Assembly: GCA_963807085.1 (NCBI GenBank)
Contig: CAWEBB010000022.1
Coordinates: 207,289-271,288, forward strand
Length of the DNA stretch: 64,000 nt
Source: JACKII01 sp963807085
Lineage (GTDB): Bacteria > Pseudomonadota > Alphaproteobacteria > Bin95
Reading direction: 5' to 3'
The position numbers and the translations under genes were made by a program. Below the pieces are notes generated by a model. The model was not told the DNA's origin. It saw only the letters and a program-made list of their open reading frames with translations, and did not search any database. Each line of letters opens with the position of its first letter. Position 1 is the first letter of the stretch. Below are positions 38,272-47,399 of this stretch, one piece after another.

Positions 38272-38990
38272 CGCAGCCCCCGTCTGCGCTCGCGGATCAG
38301 CAGCGCCAGGATCGCACCCCCCAGCAGCAGGGCGAAGCCTAACGACAGCACTGTCAGCATGCGCGTGATCGCCAGGGAATAACGCCCGGTCGCCGCGTCG
38401 AAGCCGTAACACAATAGCGCCAACCGGTCGCCGAACGAGCCGCTTTGCCCCCGCCCCGCCTCGACCAGCGCCAGGCGCAGGTCATCGGGCTCGGCACGGA
38501 ATGCCGGCAGCACGCGCGTTACCGTACCGCGGGCGGTCAGCACGTAGCGCGCCGCCGGATGGGCGAACCGGTCGTTTTCGGCATCAAAGGTATAGCGATA
38601 GCCGAGTGCGTCCGTAATTTCGGCCAGCCGCTCGGGGTCGGGGGTCAGGATGCGTGTGGCTGCAACCAACTCGTCCGGCAGTTGGGCTGCCACCATCCGC
38701 TCGGCGGCCTCTGGCGGGTCGCGCGGATCGATGCCGATGACGGCGATGGCGAAATCCTTGCCCGGTGTCAGTCCCGATGCCATCAACGTCGCACCGGTCT
38801 GCGCGAGGACAGCGTCGCAGAGCGCACCGCAGTCGAAATCGACGAACACCGCCACCATCGGCAAAGCTCCGCCCAAATCCAGCCTTGCGCCCGCCGGCGG
38901 CGCGGCGGCGACGCGGTCAAGCTCCGCCTGGGTCAGCGCCGCCTGTGCGGGCGCCGCCAGCAGCAGCAGCAGGGCGACCGCGCGGATCAT
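38268..38990 (-). CDS. SCO1/SenC-like copper chaperone with C-terminal membrane helix
   Basis: A 240-residue protein with a Sec signal (AVALLLLLAAPAQA), a thioredoxin-like fold with the copper-binding pair in DFDCGALCDAVL (CxxxC) and a His in DRFAHPAARYVL. Unusually, a membrane helix (MLTVLSLGFALLLGGAILAL) lies at the C-terminus, placing the domain in the periplasm. It would deliver copper to CuA of CoxB, its downstream neighbour, which it overlaps by 4 bases. Confidence 0.85.
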   Translation of the reverse strand: MIRAVALLLLLAAPAQAALTQAELDRVAAAPPAGARLDLGGALPMVAVFVDFDCGALCDAVLAQTGATLMASGLTPGKDFAIAVIGIDPRDPPEAAERMVAAQLPDELVAATRILTPDPERLAEITDALGYRYTFDAENDRFAHPAARYVLTARGTVTRVLPAFRAEPDDLRLALVEAGRGQSGSFGDRLALLCYGFDAATGRYSLAITRMLTVLSLGFALLLGGAILALLIRERRRGLR

Positions 38991-39325
38991 TTCGTCTCCT
39001 CCAGCGGCGTTCCTTCCAGCGGCGCAAATGCCTCGGCGCCGCGCGCGGCGATGCGTGCCATCGCCTCGTCAATCGCCATTCTCCCGCCCGCCCCCGCCAG
39101 GTCGGCGCGCTGGCGAGCGAGAAAGGCGTCGTAATCGGCGACAGGCCTTATTTCCAGATCCGGCTCGGCGAACGCCTGGGGTGCGGCCCAATCCTTGCCG
39201 CTGTCGGGCAGCAACAGCCAGGCGGCCAGAACACAGGCCGCACCGATGCCGACAATCCCCGCAATGACCAGCAGAACGCCGGCTTCGGGAATGCCGAGGG
39301 GTTCGCGTTCGGGTGCTTCTTCCAT
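38987..39325 (-). CDS. Single-helix membrane protein between actF and sco
   Basis: A 112-residue protein with one N-terminal helix (AGVLLVIAGIVGIGAACVLA) and a soluble periplasmic tail rich in Ala/Asp/Glu. It overlaps actF (ATGA) and sco, so it is part of the operon. No family is recognised; it may be a small accessory subunit or assembly protein of ACIII or the oxidase. Confidence 0.7.
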   Translation of the reverse strand: MEEAPEREPLGIPEAGVLLVIAGIVGIGAACVLAAWLLLPDSGKDWAAPQAFAEPDLEIRPVADYDAFLARQRADLAGAGGRMAIDEAMARIAARGAEAFAPLEGTPLEETK

Positions 39326-40347
39326 CACATTGTCCCTCTCGCCCCGCCTCTCGTCATTTGGCGCAGCGCCGCCGCCAGCCCCGTCAGCAACGCGACGATG
39401 GCAAGCGCGACCGCAAGCGACAGCACGTGCTGGCCGGGCGCGCACATCCAGACCAGATAGAGCAGACCGCCTGTCAGCGCCGAAGCCGCGATCGGCCGCA
39501 GCAGCGCGGCGTTGGACCGCCAACGCGACGGCAGCAGGGCGAGGAAGGGGATCACGGCTCCAGCGAGGAAGGCCAGGATCAGCACCGCCTGCCCGGCGCC
39601 CGCCAGCCGCGCCAGGTACCACGCCGCCTTGCCCGGCAGATTGCCGGACCAGCTGACGATGAACTGCATCGCGGCAAAGTAAAATATCCCCAGCACGCAG
39701 GCCAGCATCAGCCCGCCCCAATCCGCCACCGCGCGCGGCTCGTCCTGCCGCAGCGCCAGCGCCGCCACGTTCAGCGCGAGGGCCAGTTGCAGCACCGCCA
39801 ACAGCGCGCCAAAGGTGGTGGAGCCGAAGTCGGGGTCGCGCGACAGAACCCAATCCAGCCCCGCAAAGCTAACCGCAAACCCATGAAAAATGAGCCCGGC
39901 GACCGCCAATCCCCGCCCCATGCGCGCGGCGATAATCCCAATCACCGACCAGCCCGTCAGGATGATCGCGCCGCGGATCAGAAAGCCATCGGCGTTCAGG
40001 TAGAATATGCCGCGCGCCGCATCCTCGCCCGGCCACCACGGGTAAAGCTGCGGCAGGACGGCGAGCATCGGCAACCCCGCCAGTGCCGCGAACGGCGTCA
40101 ACGCCGCCAACAGCGCCAGCACATGGCCGCCGGCTCCGATCCAGCGCCCGCCGACCACCGCATGGATCATCAGCCAGCCCGATGCGCCGACACAAAGACC
40201 CAGGCTGAACAGCCATCCGGCGAGCCAGCCTGCCGCCAGAGCGCCCACCCCTTCGGCCAGCGCCAGCACCACCAGCACCGCCAGACCCAGCACCGGCGCC
40301 AGCCATAGCCACGGACGCGTGGCTTGTGTTTCCACCGCCGCGCTCAT
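39325..40347 (-). CDS. actF: Alternative complex III subunit ActF (quinol:cytochrome c oxidoreductase membrane subunit)
   Basis: A 340-residue protein with ten hydrophobic segments, starting MSAAVETQATRPWLWLAPVL. LYPWWPGEDAARGIFYLN and GLDWVLSRDPDFGSTTFG are characteristic of ActF, the smaller NrfD-like integral subunit. The place behind actE and its overlaps support the call. Confidence 0.88.
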   Translation of the reverse strand: MSAAVETQATRPWLWLAPVLGLAVLVVLALAEGVGALAAGWLAGWLFSLGLCVGASGWLMIHAVVGGRWIGAGGHVLALLAALTPFAALAGLPMLAVLPQLYPWWPGEDAARGIFYLNADGFLIRGAIILTGWSVIGIIAARMGRGLAVAGLIFHGFAVSFAGLDWVLSRDPDFGSTTFGALLAVLQLALALNVAALALRQDEPRAVADWGGLMLACVLGIFYFAAMQFIVSWSGNLPGKAAWYLARLAGAGQAVLILAFLAGAVIPFLALLPSRWRSNAALLRPIAASALTGGLLYLVWMCAPGQHVLSLAVALAIVALLTGLAAALRQMTRGGARGTM

Positions 40348-40871
40348 GGCGTGCCCTTCAGCGGCACGGCGGCGCGGGCCGGATGACCGCGCGTAACCTC
40401 CGCATCCGCCAGTTGCAGCGCGCGGATATAGGCGACGATCGCCCAACGATCGCGTGGGGTCACGCGCGCGGCGTAAGGGAACATCACACCATAACCGTTT
40501 TCGATTACGTCCATGAAATGCCGAGCCGGAGCCGCACGCAGCCTGTCCGACAGATAATCAGGGGGAGCGGGGAAACCCCGCTGCACCACCCGGCCGTTGC
40601 CACGCCCGGTCAACCCATGGCAGGGCGCGCAAAAGATCTGATATCGCTCCTGCCCATGCGCCAGCAGGGCCGCATCGACCGAGGGCGGCTGTTGCGCCGC
40701 CTGCAGGCGCGCCAAATCTCCTCGTGCGACCGTGCCGTCGACAAACGGACGAGCCGACGCGCCATCATCCCATACCGAAGAGGCAGCATAGGCCTTGTAC
40801 TTCGGCTGCTCGACCATGTCCTGCTTGCAGGCCGCTAGCGCGAGGAGAGCGAAAAGGACGATCAGCCTCAT
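40344..40871 (-). CDS. actE: Alternative complex III subunit ActE (monohaem cytochrome c lipoprotein)
   Basis: A 175-residue lipoprotein (MRLIVLFALLALAAC) with one CxxCH haem site (FCAPCHGLTGRGNG), an axial Met candidate in VIENGYGVMFPYAA and a conserved RWAIVAYIRALQ end. It probably receives electrons from ActA and passes them to the CoxB haem domain. It overlaps actD and actF. Confidence 0.9.
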   Translation of the reverse strand: MRLIVLFALLALAACKQDMVEQPKYKAYAASSVWDDGASARPFVDGTVARGDLARLQAAQQPPSVDAALLAHGQERYQIFCAPCHGLTGRGNGRVVQRGFPAPPDYLSDRLRAAPARHFMDVIENGYGVMFPYAARVTPRDRWAIVAYIRALQLADAEVTRGHPARAAVPLKGTP

Positions 40872-41383
40872 GACCCCACCTCGATGATGCGGGCGGGGGA
40901 AACCATGCGCTCCAGCGTCAACCGGTCGGGCGCGCCCTGGGCGGGCAGGCTGAGGAAAAAGCCGTCGTCGCTCGCCGCCTCGGTGGCCACCGGCAGGAAA
41001 AACGGATGGTTCAGCCGTGGCAACCGGCAGGTCGCCAGCAACGTTACAAGCCCGGCAAAGGCGGCCGTCAGAACGCCGGTCTCGAATACCGCAAACATAA
41101 ACGCCGGCCAGGAATTGAGCGGTCGCCCGCCGGAGTTGATCGGATAGCCTTCTGTCGATGTCCACCATTGCAGCAGATAGATGCCGAGGCCCGCCGCCAG
41201 CGCGGCGAGCAGCATTACCGGCCGCACCGGCGAACGCGGCAGCGCCAGCAGCTCGTCCAACTCCTTGATATGCCAAGGGGTGTGCGCGTCCATATCCGCC
41301 ACGCCCTCGTCCCGCAGCCGCCGCGCCGCCGCCAGCAGCGCGTCGGGGCCGTCGAAAGCCAGCAATAGGCGCCTCTCGCTCAT
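40868..41383 (-). CDS. actD: Alternative complex III subunit ActD (DUF3341)
   Basis: A 171-residue protein: an N-terminal soluble domain (LLLAFDGPDALLAAARRLRD, MDAHTPWHIKEL), two helices, and GGRPLNSWPAFMFAVFET with RLNHPFFLP, all typical of DUF3341. It is a structural membrane subunit of ACIII without cofactors. ATG overlap with actC. Confidence 0.9.
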   Translation of the reverse strand: MSERRLLLAFDGPDALLAAARRLRDEGVADMDAHTPWHIKELDELLALPRSPVRPVMLLAALAAGLGIYLLQWWTSTEGYPINSGGRPLNSWPAFMFAVFETGVLTAAFAGLVTLLATCRLPRLNHPFFLPVATEAASDDGFFLSLPAQGAPDRLTLERMVSPARIIEVGS

Positions 41384-42711
41384 GTCGCGGTCTCGTAGAT
41401 GCGTTCCTTGACCTCGTGGATCGACGCCGCCGGTACCCACCGGATGAACAGGAAGAACAGCAGCGCGAAAAAACCCAGAGACCCCGCCAGCAGCGCCCAA
41501 TCCCAAAACGTCGGAATAAACACCGCCCATTGCGTCGGCAGATGCCCGCGCGACAGGGTTTGCGTGATGATGAGGATGCGCTCCAGCCACATGCCCACAT
41601 TGATCAGCACCGCGATCACCAGCACCGCCGGCAGCGAGCGCCGAACGATGGGCAGCCAGAAAAGCTGCGGGATCGCGCAGTTGCAGGCCAGCATCGTCCA
41701 ATAGAAGGGGGCATAGACGCCGGTGAACCGCGATTTCGTCAGGAAACGCTCGACTGGCTCCTGCGAATACCAGGCATAGAACCATTCGGACGCGTAACTC
41801 AGGCTCATCACCAGCGCACAGAACAGCAGGATACGCGCCATCACGTCGAAATGGGCGTCGGTGATCAGATGCGGGATCGATAGCGCGCGGCGGAAACTGG
41901 CGGCCAGCACCACCACCATGGCAAAGCCGGAATACATCGCACCCACCACGAAATAGGGCGGAAAAATCGTCTCGGCCCAGCCGGGCATCAGACCGGCCGC
42001 GAAATCCATGCCGACAACCGAATGCACCGACACCACCAGCGGCACGCCCAGCGCCGCCATCGCGCTGTAATAGTCTTTCCAGACCCGCCAATGCCGTGCC
42101 GAATTGCGCCAGCCCAGGGCCAGCACGCCATAGAGCATTTGCTTGCCTCTGGTGGCCGCGCGGTCGCGCAAACTGGCGAAATCGGGCAAGGCTCCCGTGT
42201 ACCAAAACATCAGGCTGAACAGCAGATAGCTGGCGATGGCAAAGAAATCCCAGACCAGCGGACTGCGCCATTGCGGCATCAGCCCCATGGTGTCGGGATA
42301 CGGCACCAGCCAGTAAAACAGGTAAGGCCGGCCCAAATGCAGGATTGGCATCAAGCCCGCGATGGCGGCTGCGAACAGCGTCATCGCCTCGGCGAAGCGG
42401 CTGATCGAGGCGCGCCAGCGTTGCCGCGTCAGCAGCAACAACGCCGAGATCAGCGTGCCAGCATTGCCGATGCCGATCCACCATACATAGTTGGCCAGCG
42501 CAAAGCCCCAGACATTCGAGGTATCGATGCCCCAGACGCCGACGCCTTCGCGGAACAGCCACCAGATCGCCACCAGCATCAGCAGCGTCAGGCCCGCCGA
42601 TACACCGAAGCCCAGCCACCAGCGCCAGGTCCATGACGGGCGCAGCACCGGATCGGCGATGGCGGCGGTGATGGCGGCGGGCGGCGTGTCGGGCAGGTAG
42701 GGGCTGCTCAT
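41380..42711 (-). CDS. actC: Alternative complex III subunit ActC (NrfD-like quinol-binding membrane subunit)
   Basis: A 443-residue NrfD/PsrC-family protein with ten helices. Characteristic parts are ANYVWWIGIGNAGTLISALL, FAEAMTLFAAAIAGLMPILH, HSVVGMDFAAGLMPGW and NVGMWLERILIITQTLSRG. It holds the quinol oxidation site facing the periplasm. ATG 42711 overlaps the actB stop, so a much longer upstream open frame is rejected. Confidence 0.93.
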   Translation of the reverse strand: MSSPYLPDTPPAAITAAIADPVLRPSWTWRWWLGFGVSAGLTLLMLVAIWWLFREGVGVWGIDTSNVWGFALANYVWWIGIGNAGTLISALLLLTRQRWRASISRFAEAMTLFAAAIAGLMPILHLGRPYLFYWLVPYPDTMGLMPQWRSPLVWDFFAIASYLLFSLMFWYTGALPDFASLRDRAATRGKQMLYGVLALGWRNSARHWRVWKDYYSAMAALGVPLVVSVHSVVGMDFAAGLMPGWAETIFPPYFVVGAMYSGFAMVVVLAASFRRALSIPHLITDAHFDVMARILLFCALVMSLSYASEWFYAWYSQEPVERFLTKSRFTGVYAPFYWTMLACNCAIPQLFWLPIVRRSLPAVLVIAVLINVGMWLERILIITQTLSRGHLPTQWAVFIPTFWDWALLAGSLGFFALLFFLFIRWVPAASIHEVKERIYETAT

Positions 42712-45362
42712 GCCCCGTCCTCCCCGTGTTCGGTCAGCACGCGCGCCAGATAGGTGGTGCGGGGCCGGGTGCCCAGATGCTCCAGCAGTGCGTAATGGCG
42801 TGGATCGGCCCGGACAGCGTTCACCGCCGCGTCCGGATCGGCCAGGTTGCCGAAACTGATCGCCTGCGTCGGACACGCGGCCTGACAGGCGGTGACGACC
42901 TCGCCATCGCCGATTGCGCGCCCGTCCTTGCGTGCCTCGCGGCGAGCGGACGAGATGCGCTGCACGCAATAGGTGCATTTCTCCATCACGCCGCGGGCGC
43001 GCACGCTGACGTCGGGATTGCGCAGCGCTGCCAGCAGATCGTTGCTCTGTTCCTCGACAGTTTCGCCGCCGGCATAGTCGAAGAAATTGAACCGGCGCAC
43101 CTTATAGGGGCAGTTCGCCTGACAGAACCGCGTGCCAATGCAGCGGTTATAGACCTGTACGTTCAGCCCCTCGCTGTCGTGCACCGACGCCTCGACCGGA
43201 CAGACCGGCTCGCAAGGCGCCTTTTCGCAATGCATACAGGGAACCGGCTGAAAAACGTGCCCGCCCATGGGCAGCTCGTAGGCATCGATGCGCAGCCAGT
43301 GCATGTTGCGGTCCTTGGCCACCTCTTCGGCGCCGACGACCGGGATGTTGTTTTCCGCTTGGCAGGCCAGCACGCAGGCATTGCAGCCGATGCAGGCATC
43401 GGTATCGATCACCATGCCCCACGCGGTATCAGGATAGTTAAAGTCCGGGTAGAGTGTCGGCGGGTTCGGGGTGTTCGGGGCCACCTGGGCGCTCCGTTCC
43501 GCGACGGTCCTCACGATGTCGCGGCCCTTTTGGTCGAAATATGTCTGTGTGCGAACCAACGGCGCCGCGTCGCCGGTTTTCCGCAATTTAACGCGCGCGC
43601 TCAGCCCCGCCACGCGGAATCCGACGTCCGAGCCGATCGGCCCGGCCGAAAGCCGTCCATAGCCCGTCTGCAGGCCGATGCACCCGGCCGCCTGCCGGTC
43701 GCTGACCAGCGCCGGACCGCTCACGATGTCGCCGCCGCTCAGTTCCACCGCATCGCCGGTCGCGATGCCCAGTCTTGCGGCGTCGTCGGGTGCGATCAGG
43801 ACGGCATTGCCCCAAACCTGCTTGCTGAATGGCTGCGGGCATTCCTGAAGCCACGCGTTGGCCGCGAAGGATCCATCGTAGACGGCGGACGAGGGCAGAA
43901 TCGAAACCTCGAACCCGCTTTCTTCGGTTGCCGGTGGGATCGCGCGTGTAGTGTGGCCGACAGGCCGCGCCGGCGGCGCGATCTCTTCCGGGCCGGTGCC
44001 GTCGATCACGCCATCATGCAGGGCACGGCGCCAGCGCGCGTCGAAATCGCCATCGCCCCAAGCCTCGCGCCAGGTCGCCTGCACGATATCCCGTGCGTTG
44101 CCGGGCGGATTTCCGGCGATCATCTCAACCACCTGATGGGCCGAGCGACTTTGGTGCAGCGGCGCGATCAGCGGTTGCAGTGTGCCGACGGTGCCGGTGA
44201 CGCCGCGCAGATCCGACCAATCCTCGAGCGGGTGATGTAGCGGACCGTGCCATGTGGCGGCGTCGGCGGTCTCGTTGAACCGGGTACCGAAATGAAAACT
44301 GGCGGGCACGGTGTGCAGCAGTTCGACGAAATCATTGCCATAGTCATAGGCGGGATTGCAGCCGATCACCACCAGGGCGCGGATGTCGCCGCGTCTCATG
44401 CGGTCGGCCAGATCGTCAGGTGTTCCAGGGGTCAGGCCGTCCCAATCCCAGAACGGGCGCAGGGTGCGCAGCGGCGCGCCCAACCCTTCGTTCAGCATCG
44501 CCACAAGACGATGCGTGTCATCCGAGAGATCGGCGCCGGGCAGCACCATGCCGCCCTGCCTCCGCAGCATTTGCGCCGCGCTCAACGCTTCCGGCGGCGC
44601 ATTCTCGGTCTGGCCCGCCAGCGCGGCGGCAATGCGCGGCAGGTCGGATGGTCTCACCGCCAGCCGCCGGTCGCTGGCGGCGCCGGTCAGGGTCGGTTGC
44701 GACTCGAAGGTCATGCTGCCCATGCCGTCCTTGCGCGCTTCGGTCCAGGCGCGCGCCAGCGCAATCTGTCCCGGCCCCGGCCCCAGCGGATCGGCCCCTA
44801 GGCTCACCACCATGCCCGCCCGCGCAAAGTCGGGCCAAAGCTGCGCGTTTGCCGTGGCCAGCGCCGGGCGCACGGGCTGGGACATGAACCATTGCGCCCC
44901 CCGGCCCTCCAGCAACGCCCGCAACTGACGCGCCATGGTGGGCGAGCCGATCGGGCCCGTCAAAATCGCAAGCCCTTCGCCCGCATCCGCCAATGCAGCT
45001 TCCAGCGCGGACCAGTCCGCCGGCAGCCCCTTGCGGCGCGGCACGGCCGAGCGATGGGGATCGAACAGGTCCAGCACCGCTGCCTCGCCGAACACATCCG
45101 TCGCCCCCAGGCTGGCGGGATGGCCGGGATTGCCATGAACCTTGGTCGGTCGCCCCTCGTGGCTTTCGACCAGAACCCCGCGCCCGGCCCCGCCCAACGG
45201 CAGCGACGTGGCAAAAAATGTCGGCTGGCCCGGCACCAGCCCCTCGGGCATGTCGCGATAAGGCACGATCGTGTCACGCGAGGGACGGCAGCCGGCGATC
45301 AACGCGGCCGCGCCGGCGGAAAACAGCCGCAGCGCGCTTCGGCGAGTGATACCGTTCGTCAT
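42708..45362 (-). CDS. actB: Alternative complex III subunit ActB (iron-sulfur protein with molybdopterin-oxidoreductase-like domain)
   Basis: An 884-residue protein with a Tat-like leader (RRSALRLFSAGAAALIAGC). The long N-terminal part has the fold of a molybdopterin enzyme (KVHGNPGHPASLGATDVFG) but, as in other ActB proteins, is expected to carry no Mo. The C-terminal part has four cysteine clusters: CIGCNACVLACQAENN, CMHCEKAPCEPVCPVEA, CIGTRFCQANCPYKVRRF and CTYCVQR with CQAACPTQAI. It relays electrons from ActC to ActA. It overlaps actA and actC. Confidence 0.93.
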   Translation of the reverse strand: MTNGITRRSALRLFSAGAAALIAGCRPSRDTIVPYRDMPEGLVPGQPTFFATSLPLGGAGRGVLVESHEGRPTKVHGNPGHPASLGATDVFGEAAVLDLFDPHRSAVPRRKGLPADWSALEAALADAGEGLAILTGPIGSPTMARQLRALLEGRGAQWFMSQPVRPALATANAQLWPDFARAGMVVSLGADPLGPGPGQIALARAWTEARKDGMGSMTFESQPTLTGAASDRRLAVRPSDLPRIAAALAGQTENAPPEALSAAQMLRRQGGMVLPGADLSDDTHRLVAMLNEGLGAPLRTLRPFWDWDGLTPGTPDDLADRMRRGDIRALVVIGCNPAYDYGNDFVELLHTVPASFHFGTRFNETADAATWHGPLHHPLEDWSDLRGVTGTVGTLQPLIAPLHQSRSAHQVVEMIAGNPPGNARDIVQATWREAWGDGDFDARWRRALHDGVIDGTGPEEIAPPARPVGHTTRAIPPATEESGFEVSILPSSAVYDGSFAANAWLQECPQPFSKQVWGNAVLIAPDDAARLGIATGDAVELSGGDIVSGPALVSDRQAAGCIGLQTGYGRLSAGPIGSDVGFRVAGLSARVKLRKTGDAAPLVRTQTYFDQKGRDIVRTVAERSAQVAPNTPNPPTLYPDFNYPDTAWGMVIDTDACIGCNACVLACQAENNIPVVGAEEVAKDRNMHWLRIDAYELPMGGHVFQPVPCMHCEKAPCEPVCPVEASVHDSEGLNVQVYNRCIGTRFCQANCPYKVRRFNFFDYAGGETVEEQSNDLLAALRNPDVSVRARGVMEKCTYCVQRISSARREARKDGRAIGDGEVVTACQAACPTQAISFGNLADPDAAVNAVRADPRHYALLEHLGTRPRTTYLARVLTEHGEDGA

Positions 45363-46012
45363 CGGTGGCACGCCGAACAATCGGTCAGACCGGCCGTGTC
45401 GATCCCGTATTTCGCCAGCAACGCGTGGCCCTCCTCGACTGATTTCTCACGCGGCGGCAGCGGGTCGAACAGCGCCTCGCGCGGCGAGAGGTTTGGCGCC
45501 GGCGCCCGATGGCATGACAGACACCAACCCATCGTCAGCGGCGCGACCTGACTTGTCAGCCGCATCTCACCCACCGGTCCATGACAGGTGGTGCAGGCCA
45601 CGCCTCCGGCCAGATGCACGGAATGGTCGAAATAGACGTAGTCGGGTAGATTATGCACCCGGTTCCACTGAAGCCGCGCGCCCGTCACCCAGCTTTCGCG
45701 TACGGGGGCCAGCATGTCAGCCTCGGTGAACAACTGGCTGTGGCAGGTCATGCAGGTTTCGGTCGGCGGGATGCCGGCAAAGGCCGAATCCTCGACCGAG
45801 GTATGGCAATAGCGGCAGTCGATGCCGACCTCTGCGGTGTGATGGCGGTGGCTGAACATCACCGGCTGCGTCACCGTCTGGTTGCGTCCTGTAGCGTAGT
45901 CCGAGCGAACCAAGACCATCCACCCAGCCAGCGTTCCCGCAGGAACGATCAGTAACAGCCCCAAAAACACTCGAATGACCGTGTTGGCGCGGGCATGAAA
46001 AATCTGTGCCAT
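45359..46012 (-). CDS. actA: Alternative complex III subunit ActA (pentahaem cytochrome c)
   Basis: A 217-residue protein with an N-terminal membrane helix (VFLGLLLIVPAGTLAGWMVL) and five CxxCH haem sites (CRYCH, CMTCH, CTTCH, CLSCH, CSACH). This is the first gene of the twelve-gene operon; it begins at MAQIFHARANTVIRVF. Its haems pass electrons from ActB to ActE in the periplasm. Confidence 0.94.
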   Translation of the reverse strand: MAQIFHARANTVIRVFLGLLLIVPAGTLAGWMVLVRSDYATGRNQTVTQPVMFSHRHHTAEVGIDCRYCHTSVEDSAFAGIPPTETCMTCHSQLFTEADMLAPVRESWVTGARLQWNRVHNLPDYVYFDHSVHLAGGVACTTCHGPVGEMRLTSQVAPLTMGWCLSCHRAPAPNLSPREALFDPLPPREKSVEEGHALLAKYGIDTAGLTDCSACHR

Positions 46013-46045
46013 CGGCGGTGCCGCTCTCCGGGATACGAGATCATC

Positions 46046-46071
46046 AACGCATCGACCTCCACTCCGGTTCC
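46046..46071 (-). promoter_or_regulatory. EcfG-type promoter in front of the ACIII-caa3 operon
   Basis: On the minus strand GGAAC, 17 bases, CGTT, with the -10 about 34 bases upstream of the actA ATG. An exact match to the sigma-EcfG consensus. The remaining DNA up to the IS end at 46239 shows nothing else recognisable. Confidence 0.55.
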
Positions 46072-46239
46072 CCGCGCCCGCGGCAAAGTGAGCGTGAGCG
46101 ACAAACCGTGATTATGTAAATACTGCTCCACGCTGCCGCCCGATTGCAAGTCGGCCTGATCCCTAAGAGTTCGTCCGACATAGGCTTTGGATTTGGGGTG
46201 TATGGCCTTGACATACGGTAGGGCAAATCCTGTTTGATA

Positions 46240-47065
46240 GAGCGCGTTTGAGAAGCGTCACGGCCAGCGCCGGAGCAGCGTAGCAGATGCAGCGTAGCAG
46301 ATGCAGCGATGACGATCAGGGTTTCAGCGACGGCGGGGAGCTGCTCGTAGTCCCGGACGAGCCTCCGGCACTTCATGATCCACGCGAAGGTGCGTTCGAC
46401 GACCCAGCGCCGTTTGATGACGACGAAGCCTTCCGCCCATGGCATGCGGCGTACGATTTCCAGCACCAGATTGGTCTTGTTCTTGGCCCAGACGACCAGC
46501 TTTCCGGCATAACCGCCGTCCGCAAAGACCCGCTCGACGAAGGGATAGAGGCTGCGCGAGTGCTGCAGCAGGCCTTTGGCGCCGTCGCGATCCTGCACAT
46601 CGGCACCATGCACCTCGACCCGCAACAGCCGGCCGTCGGCGTCGGTCAGGATATGGCGCTTGCGGCCGTGGATTTTCTTGCCCGCGTCGAAGCCTTTCCG
46701 CCCCCTTTTTGATCCGCGCTGCGCACGGACTGGCTGTCGATGATGGCGGCGGTGGGAGAGGCCTCCCTCCCGGCCCGCTCCCGGTCGGCCATCAGAAGCG
46801 CATGGTTAACCGTTGCCCAAACGCCCTCGCCCTGCCAGCGGCGCAGATAGTAGTAGACCGTCTGCCAGGGCGGGAAATCATGCGGCAGCAACCGCCATGC
46901 CGATCCGGCGCGAAGCTGATAGAGAATGGCCTCGACGATCCGGCGCTTGCAGGCTTTTCGAGGCCGTCCACCGGGCTTGGCGTCCGGGATCAACGGCTCC
47001 AGGATGGCCCATTGGCTGTCGGTCAGATCGGTAGGGTAAGGCTTGCGTCTCTTGGATCGGGGCAT
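46240..47065 (-). pseudogene. IS5-family (IS427 group) transposase in two frames
   Basis: First frame: MPRSKRRKPYPTDLTDSQWA, then GSAWRLLPHDFPPWQTVYYY and AAIIDSQSVRSADQKGG. Second frame: LLRVEVHGADVQDRDGAKGL, VFADGGYAGKLVVWAK, then RRWVVERTFAWIMKCRRL. Together they hold the DDE residues. The switch occurs at AAAAAGGGGGC, a plausible programmed slippage site as in other IS427-like elements, but a plain indel is equally possible. The normal end is lost through the 14-bp duplication. Confidence 0.75.
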
Positions 47066-47149
47066 CGGCGTCGGGCCTCATGTTCGGAAAGCCGACTGCC
47101 CATGAATCACGTGATTTGCCCCGATGGAATCCCCTTCTCAAACGCGCTC
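46240..47149. mobile_element. IS5-family (IS427-like) insertion sequence, 910 bp
   Basis: Perfect 16-bp terminal inverted repeats (GAGCGCGTTTGAGAAG) flanked by TA on both sides, the usual short duplication of the IS427 group. It lies about 230 bases upstream of actA. A 14-bp tandem duplication near its left end (around 46277-46306) disturbs the 3' end of the transposase gene. Confidence 0.83.
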
Positions 47150-47399
47150 TAAATAAGGTTACTTAACGCAAGCAAAGAAGGCGCTAAATGCGCCACATCC
47201 ATCGACCTGTGATCTAACGCAGGTCCATCAAATTTTATTCTGGTGTGAACTTCTGACATTTGCTTCCTCCACCCTTATAATAGGAATCGGCAGGAATTGT
47301 GACAACTGGAGAAAGTCAGACTAGCCAAAATGTTACGTATGCTGAGGGGACAGACCCCATTTTCCCCCGCAGTCCGTTTCGCCTTCGTAAGTCATAATT
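47150..47399. other. AT-richer non-coding stretch
   Basis: About 250 bases between the IS and the next gene, clearly lower in GC than its surroundings. No convincing ORF; it may hold promoters or remnants of the island's replication or transfer region. Confidence 0.3.

Noticed and set aside
46201..46240. TTGACA box reading into the IS5/IS427 element
   Set aside because: The partner -10 (TTTGAT) is 19 bases away and directs transcription into the antisense side of the transposase; unconvincing.
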